NCBI GenBank assembly: GCA_009711615.1
Contig: VENI01000006.1
Location: 1-64,000 of the forward strand
Source: Bacillota bacterium
GTDB lineage: Bacteria; Bacillota; Desulfotomaculia; Desulfotomaculales; Desulfohalotomaculaceae
Length of the DNA stretch: 64,000 nt
Direction: 5' to 3'
Part shown: positions 61,026 to 64,000 of the stretch, piece after piece
Numbering within the stretch: the first letter of the stretch is position 1
Layout: each line of letters starts with the position of its first letter
Program-made: the position numbers and the translations under genes
Notes under the pieces: generated by a model
The model's database searches: none
What the model was told of the DNA's origin: nothing
What the model saw: the letters and a program-made list of their open reading frames with translations, nothing else

Positions 61026-61304
61026 TCATTGTATTTTTTTATCTAGTCTTGCCACTTGAATTAACACCTTGGCCACTGCCTCGTATAATTCCGGTGGAAT
61101 TTCTGCTCCGATGCCAAGCTCTGTGAGGGCTTGGGCTAACACCTTGTCCTGATGAATGGGGATGTTTTCTTTTTTAGCTATTTCCTCTATTTTTTTGGCC
61201 ACGTCACCGTAACCAGCTGCCACCACCTTTGGGGTTTCATCTTCTTCCAATCTATACTTAAGTGCTGCAGCAACCTTTCTGGAGGTCCTTTTGTTATCTG
61301 CCAA
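61026..61304 (-). CDS. FlhB C-terminal-domain homologue (YlqH/FlhX type)
   Basis: 92 residues, equal to the cytosolic export-switch domain of FlhB/YscU without the membrane part: VAAALKY, then IAKKENIPIHQD, LAQALTELGIGAEIPPELYEAVAKVL. The autocleavage NPTH of true FlhB is replaced by a run around DNKRTSRKV, so it is not self-cleaving. TTG 61304 chosen because GGGAGGTG lies 7 nt upstream. Cotranscribed with the FliK-like gene. Confidence 0.85.
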   Translation of the reverse strand: MADNKRTSRKVAAALKYRLEEDETPKVVAAGYGDVAKKIEEIAKKENIPIHQDKVLAQALTELGIGAEIPPELYEAVAKVLIQVARLDKKIQ

Positions 61305-61306
61305 AC

Positions 61307-61900
61307 CTACACCTCCCAATCCAGCAGTGACTTAATTACTTCTGCATTAGCAGCTGCTGGGTCAATATCCTGGCATTGCCTAATGTTGGGTTGCACATGG
61401 CTGTATGCTGCCACTTCTTTGTAACCAGCACTCTTTAAATCGTTAGTTACTTCGGGCAGAATGCCGTTAATTGCTTCGCTAACCGGCTGGCTATCTGCAA
61501 AGAATCGCACCACCAAACCGCCAGTGGGTACAGAAAAAAGCGCTACCCACAATATACCCAAGTTATAAGTATCTAATTTAATAAACAGTCCAGAGCTTTC
61601 ATTTTCAGAGTCTTTACTTTTATTTTCACTGTATTTGCGTAGATAAAAAAGCGCAGACTTAAAATAGTCACTTTTTAACGGCAACGGCAAGTATAGTATT
61701 TCATTTTGCAAAGAAGGCCGCATCTGCTGGGTATCAGCCTCCTTTGTTTCGCCGCCTTTGGTGGTGGACATAGCAGCCTGAGCTTGCCTGGCAGTTTCTT
61801 TAAGCTGAAAAGCCTCATGTTTTTGGTTCGCCGGCTGTTGTTTTGCATGTTTGGGCTGCTGTAACTTTAAAATAGCCGGTAATATTTTGTTTATATTCAT
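61307..61900 (-). CDS. FliK C-terminal-like uncharacterised protein (YlqG type)
   Basis: 197 residues. A Gln/Lys-rich N-terminal 65 residues is followed by a folded part with LFIKLDTYNLGILWVALFS and LVVRFFADSQPVSEAINGI, resembling the hook-length control FliK C-terminal fold. Its partner downstream is the FlhB-C homologue, matching Bacillus ylqG-ylqH. ATG 61900 follows AAAGGTGG. The identity is by pattern only. Confidence 0.65.
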   Translation of the reverse strand: MNINKILPAILKLQQPKHAKQQPANQKHEAFQLKETARQAQAAMSTTKGGETKEADTQQMRPSLQNEILYLPLPLKSDYFKSALFYLRKYSENKSKDSENESSGLFIKLDTYNLGILWVALFSVPTGGLVVRFFADSQPVSEAINGILPEVTNDLKSAGYKEVAAYSHVQPNIRQCQDIDPAAANAEVIKSLLDWEV

Positions 61901-62050
61901 GTCACCACCACCTTTGAACTTTTTGATGTATATATGTATTTTTTTGTTTTGAACGTTTCATTTTAATACTAACTTATATTATACATATCGTTAATACATA
62001 GTGCAGGACTTTAGCATTAAAAAAAGAAAACATAAAAAAATTGTAATTAC

Positions 62051-62071
62051 GTAGGAGTTAGGAGTTAGAAG
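62051..62071. repeat. heptamer repeat element 12 (left-arm type)
   Basis: TAGGAGTTAGGAGTTAGAA, left-arm units only, upstream of the MEMO-AMMECR1 gene. No clear right arm; the 61901-62122 gap shows otherwise AT-rich sequence. Confidence 0.65.
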
Positions 62072-62122
62072 AAAAGAACTTAAAACATTTTGAGACTACG
62101 TTAATAGAAGGGGTGATCTATT

Positions 62123-63532
62123 TTGAGTATAGTACAATGTGGTGTTCTACCTCACCCACCAATAGCGGTACCGGAAGTGGGAAAAGGAGAAGATGAGAAG
62201 GTTAAAGATACTCAGCAAGCGGCCTTAGAATTAGGGCGTCGTATTAAAGATAGCGGGGCCGAAGTTTTGGTGATTATATCCCCCCACAGCCCCTTGTTTG
62301 CTGATGCAATAGCTTTAAATAAAGCCAAACAGTTAAAGGGTAGTCTGGCCAACTTTGGCGCGCCATCACCGGTGTTTGAGTTCAATAATGCCCCCTCTTT
62401 ATTAAACGAAATTGTTGTTGAAAGTGAGAAACATAATCTCGTAGCAGTGGGATTAGATCAAGAATTGGCCGAGGACCTTGATGTCGACTTATCACTTGAT
62501 CACGGGGTAACGGTGCCACTATATTTTCTGCAGCAAGCAGGAGTGGAACTTCCGTTAGTGGTGTCATCCATGTCAATGTTTTCCTTTGAGCAATTGTATC
62601 GCTTTGGGTCGGCGGTTGCAAATGCAGCAAATAAACTAAATAAGAAGGTGGCATTATTGGCCAGTGCGGATTTGTCCCACCGCTTAACCCCTGATGCCCC
62701 GGCAGGGTACGAACCCAGTGCCGCCCAGTTTGACAAGGAATTGGTAAGTTTGGTTCAGTCGGTCGATGTAATGGGCTTAATGAACTTGGATAAAGACAGA
62801 ATTGAACGGGCTGGGGAGTGTGGCCTGCGTCCCATTATTATGATGATGGGTGCACTGGACGGTAAAGATGTACAATCTGAAGTATTATCCTATGAAGGAC
62901 CGTTTGGAGTGGGGTACATGGTGGCCTCCCTTAAACCAGGTGCAGATAATAACAGCCGTAGGCTGCTTGAGCAAATAGAGAAGCAGCGCCAATCCAAGGT
63001 CAAAAACAAAAGGAAAAACGAGAGTTTTATAGTAACTGTGGCCAGGAGTACGCTAGAAAATTATGTGCTGGGAAAGACACCTCCGAAAATAACACCCATT
63101 GAGACTCCAGATGAGTTCAAAGGAGCAGCGGGTACCTTTGTATCTATCAAGAAAGAAGGACAACTGCGCGGTTGCATTGGATCGGTATTTCCTCAGCAAA
63201 AAAATATAGTGCAGGAAGTGATGCATAATGCCATCAACGCCGGAATCCATGACCCCCGTTTTTACCCGGTAGGGCCGGAAGAACTAGATGAACTGACCTA
63301 TTCAGTGGACGTGCTGACAAACCCGGAACTGGTAACTGATATCAGTAAACTAGACCCCAAAAAACATGGTGTAATAGTTAAACAAGACGATAAAAGCGGT
63401 CTGCTACTGCCCGACCTGGAGGGTATAGAAACCGTGGGTGAACAAGTGAAAATAGCAAAGGAAAAGGCCGGAATCAACCCCCAGGACGAAAATATACAAT
63501 TGGAGAGTTTTGAAGTGATTCGCTATTTATAA
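62123..63532 (+). CDS. MEMO-AMMECR1 fusion (AmmeMemoRadiSam system proteins B and A)
   Basis: 469 residues. Residues 1-270 are a MEMO-like domain related to class III extradiol dioxygenases: LPHPPIAVPEVG, VIISPHSP, DHGVTVPL, SSADLSHR with the metal-type histidines. Residues 290-469 are an AMMECR1 domain: FVSIKKEGQLRGCIGSVFP, HDPRFYPVGPEELDELTYSV, GLLLPDLEG. The linker is Lys/Arg-rich. The system is defined by co-occurrence; its function is unknown. TTG start after AAGGGGTGA. Radical SAM partner follows after 71 nt. Confidence 0.93.
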   Translation: MSIVQCGVLPHPPIAVPEVGKGEDEKVKDTQQAALELGRRIKDSGAEVLVIISPHSPLFADAIALNKAKQLKGSLANFGAPSPVFEFNNAPSLLNEIVVESEKHNLVAVGLDQELAEDLDVDLSLDHGVTVPLYFLQQAGVELPLVVSSMSMFSFEQLYRFGSAVANAANKLNKKVALLASADLSHRLTPDAPAGYEPSAAQFDKELVSLVQSVDVMGLMNLDKDRIERAGECGLRPIIMMMGALDGKDVQSEVLSYEGPFGVGYMVASLKPGADNNSRRLLEQIEKQRQSKVKNKRKNESFIVTVARSTLENYVLGKTPPKITPIETPDEFKGAAGTFVSIKKEGQLRGCIGSVFPQQKNIVQEVMHNAINAGIHDPRFYPVGPEELDELTYSVDVLTNPELVTDISKLDPKKHGVIVKQDDKSGLLLPDLEGIETVGEQVKIAKEKAGINPQDENIQLESFEVIRYL

Positions 63533-63603
63533 GAGGATGTTCGAAAAGTCCGCGCGAGATCCACTTTGAACACTTATTATAAGCATAATAGGGAGGAAGT
63601 AAA

Positions 63604-64000
63604 ATGCAAGAAGCTATGTTTTGGCATGCCAAAGATGATAATCTAGTGCACTGCGAATTATGCCCCCAATACTGCACCATCCGCCCCGGAAAAACTGGGT
63701 TTTGCCGGGTGCGAAAGAATATAGATGGTAAATTGTACAGCCTAAACTTTAACCGGGTGGCAGCCCATGCCACAGACCCAATGGAGAAAAAACCCCTTTA
63801 CCATTATTACCCTGGAAAATACATCCTGTCACTGGGCACATCGGGCTGTAATTTGCGATGCGGCTTTTGCCAGAATTGGAGCATTGCCCAGGATGACCCA
63901 GAAACCATTGAGGTGACCCCGGAACATGTGGCAGAAGTGGCAGCCAACCAAGACCCTTATCCCAACGTTGGTGTGGCTTATACCTACTCAGAACCTTTTA
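63604..64000 (+). CDS. AmmeMemoRadiSam system radical SAM enzyme (partial)
   Basis: First 132 codons, running off the window. MQEAMFWHAKDDNLVHCELC start; N-terminal CxxC...C cluster (CELCPQYC, FCRV). The radical SAM motif is CNLRCGFC (C-x3-C-x2-C) in GTSGCNLRCGFCQNW, then GVAYTYSEP. The family is PflA-like. SD GGGAGG precedes ATG. Forms an operon with the MEMO-AMMECR1 fusion. Confidence 0.93.
   Translation, partial: MQEAMFWHAKDDNLVHCELCPQYCTIRPGKTGFCRVRKNIDGKLYSLNFNRVAAHATDPMEKKPLYHYYPGKYILSLGTSGCNLRCGFCQNWSIAQDDPETIEVTPEHVAEVAANQDPYPNVGVAYTYSEPF

Noticed and set aside
61152..61424. 90-codon plus-strand ORF over the FlhB-C/FliK-like genes
   Set aside because: Low-complexity aromatic sequence with no SD; antisense to two plausible genes.
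63533..63603. Possible element between the fusion gene and the radical SAM gene
   Set aside because: Only a 71-nt spacer with an SD; no hairpin or repeat supported.

Overview
The window is about 64 kb of a spore-forming, anaerobe-type Firmicute, most likely a Clostridia member of the Peptococcaceae / Desulfotomaculum kind. This is inferred from gene order and protein character, not from a database search. The gene order from ctsR to cwlD follows the Bacillus subtilis origin-proximal chromosome closely, with clostridial additions: CarD, a CGC-containing small protein, GlnRS, ThyX, a KOW protein and two tuf copies. SigH, DisA and CwlD point to sporulation. Start codons are mixed (many TTG and GTG) and Shine-Dalgarno (SD) sequences are strong.

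Layout. 1-280: end of an rRNA operon (5S, tRNA-Asn, terminator). 428-5176: heat-shock/proteolysis operon ctsR-mcsA-mcsB-clpC. 5.2-7.7 kb: radA-disA. 7.8-8.9 kb: divergent small CGC protein (minus) and carD (plus), with overlapping regulatory DNA. 9.0-20.5 kb: yacL, ispD-ispF, glnS, gltX, cysE-cysS-mrnC, thyX, rlmB, yacP, sigH. 20.7-21.2 kb: five-tRNA cluster (Thr, Tyr, fMet, Thr, Met). 21.6-38.7 kb: tuf1, rpmG-secE-nusG, rplK-rplA, L10 leader-rplJ-rplL, rpoB-rpoC, an L7Ae-like protein, rpsL-rpsG-fusA-tuf2. 38.9-53.6 kb: the S10/spc/alpha ribosomal superoperon from rpsJ to rplQ, lacking adk between secY and map. 53.6-58.1 kb: ECF transporter energizing module (ecfA1-ecfA2-ecfT), truA, rplM-rpsI. 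58.5-64 kb: cwlD, an untracked 56-codon minus-strand ORF, a cysteine desulfurase, a universal-stress-protein remnant, a minus-strand FliK-like/FlhB-C-terminal pair, and a MEMO-AMMECR1 fusion followed by the start of its radical SAM partner (AmmeMemoRadiSam system, function unknown).

Most genes make or maintain the gene-expression machinery: RNA polymerase, ribosomal proteins, translation factors, tRNA charging, rRNA/tRNA modification and protein secretion. Stress proteolysis, c-di-AMP signalling, isoprenoid and cysteine synthesis are added at the edges.

The strongest unexplained signal is a family of about a dozen intergenic elements. Each is built from 7-base units (AGGAGTC/AGGAGTT in the left arm, GACTCCT/ATTCTGA in the right arm) arranged as large imperfect inverted repeats. 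Several start a few bases after a stop codon. One supplies the last codons and the stop of ecfA2, and one sits directly before the L10 leader. They are absent from the compact 15-kb S10-spc-alpha block. Other points: perfect divergent promoters with a shared operator-like motif at carD, a two-codon AUG-CGC-UAG mini-ORF abutting the rpoB start, a probable ATT start for radA, a four-cysteine insertion in both EF-Tu copies, and a candidate SD-sequestering hairpin before the cysteine desulfurase.
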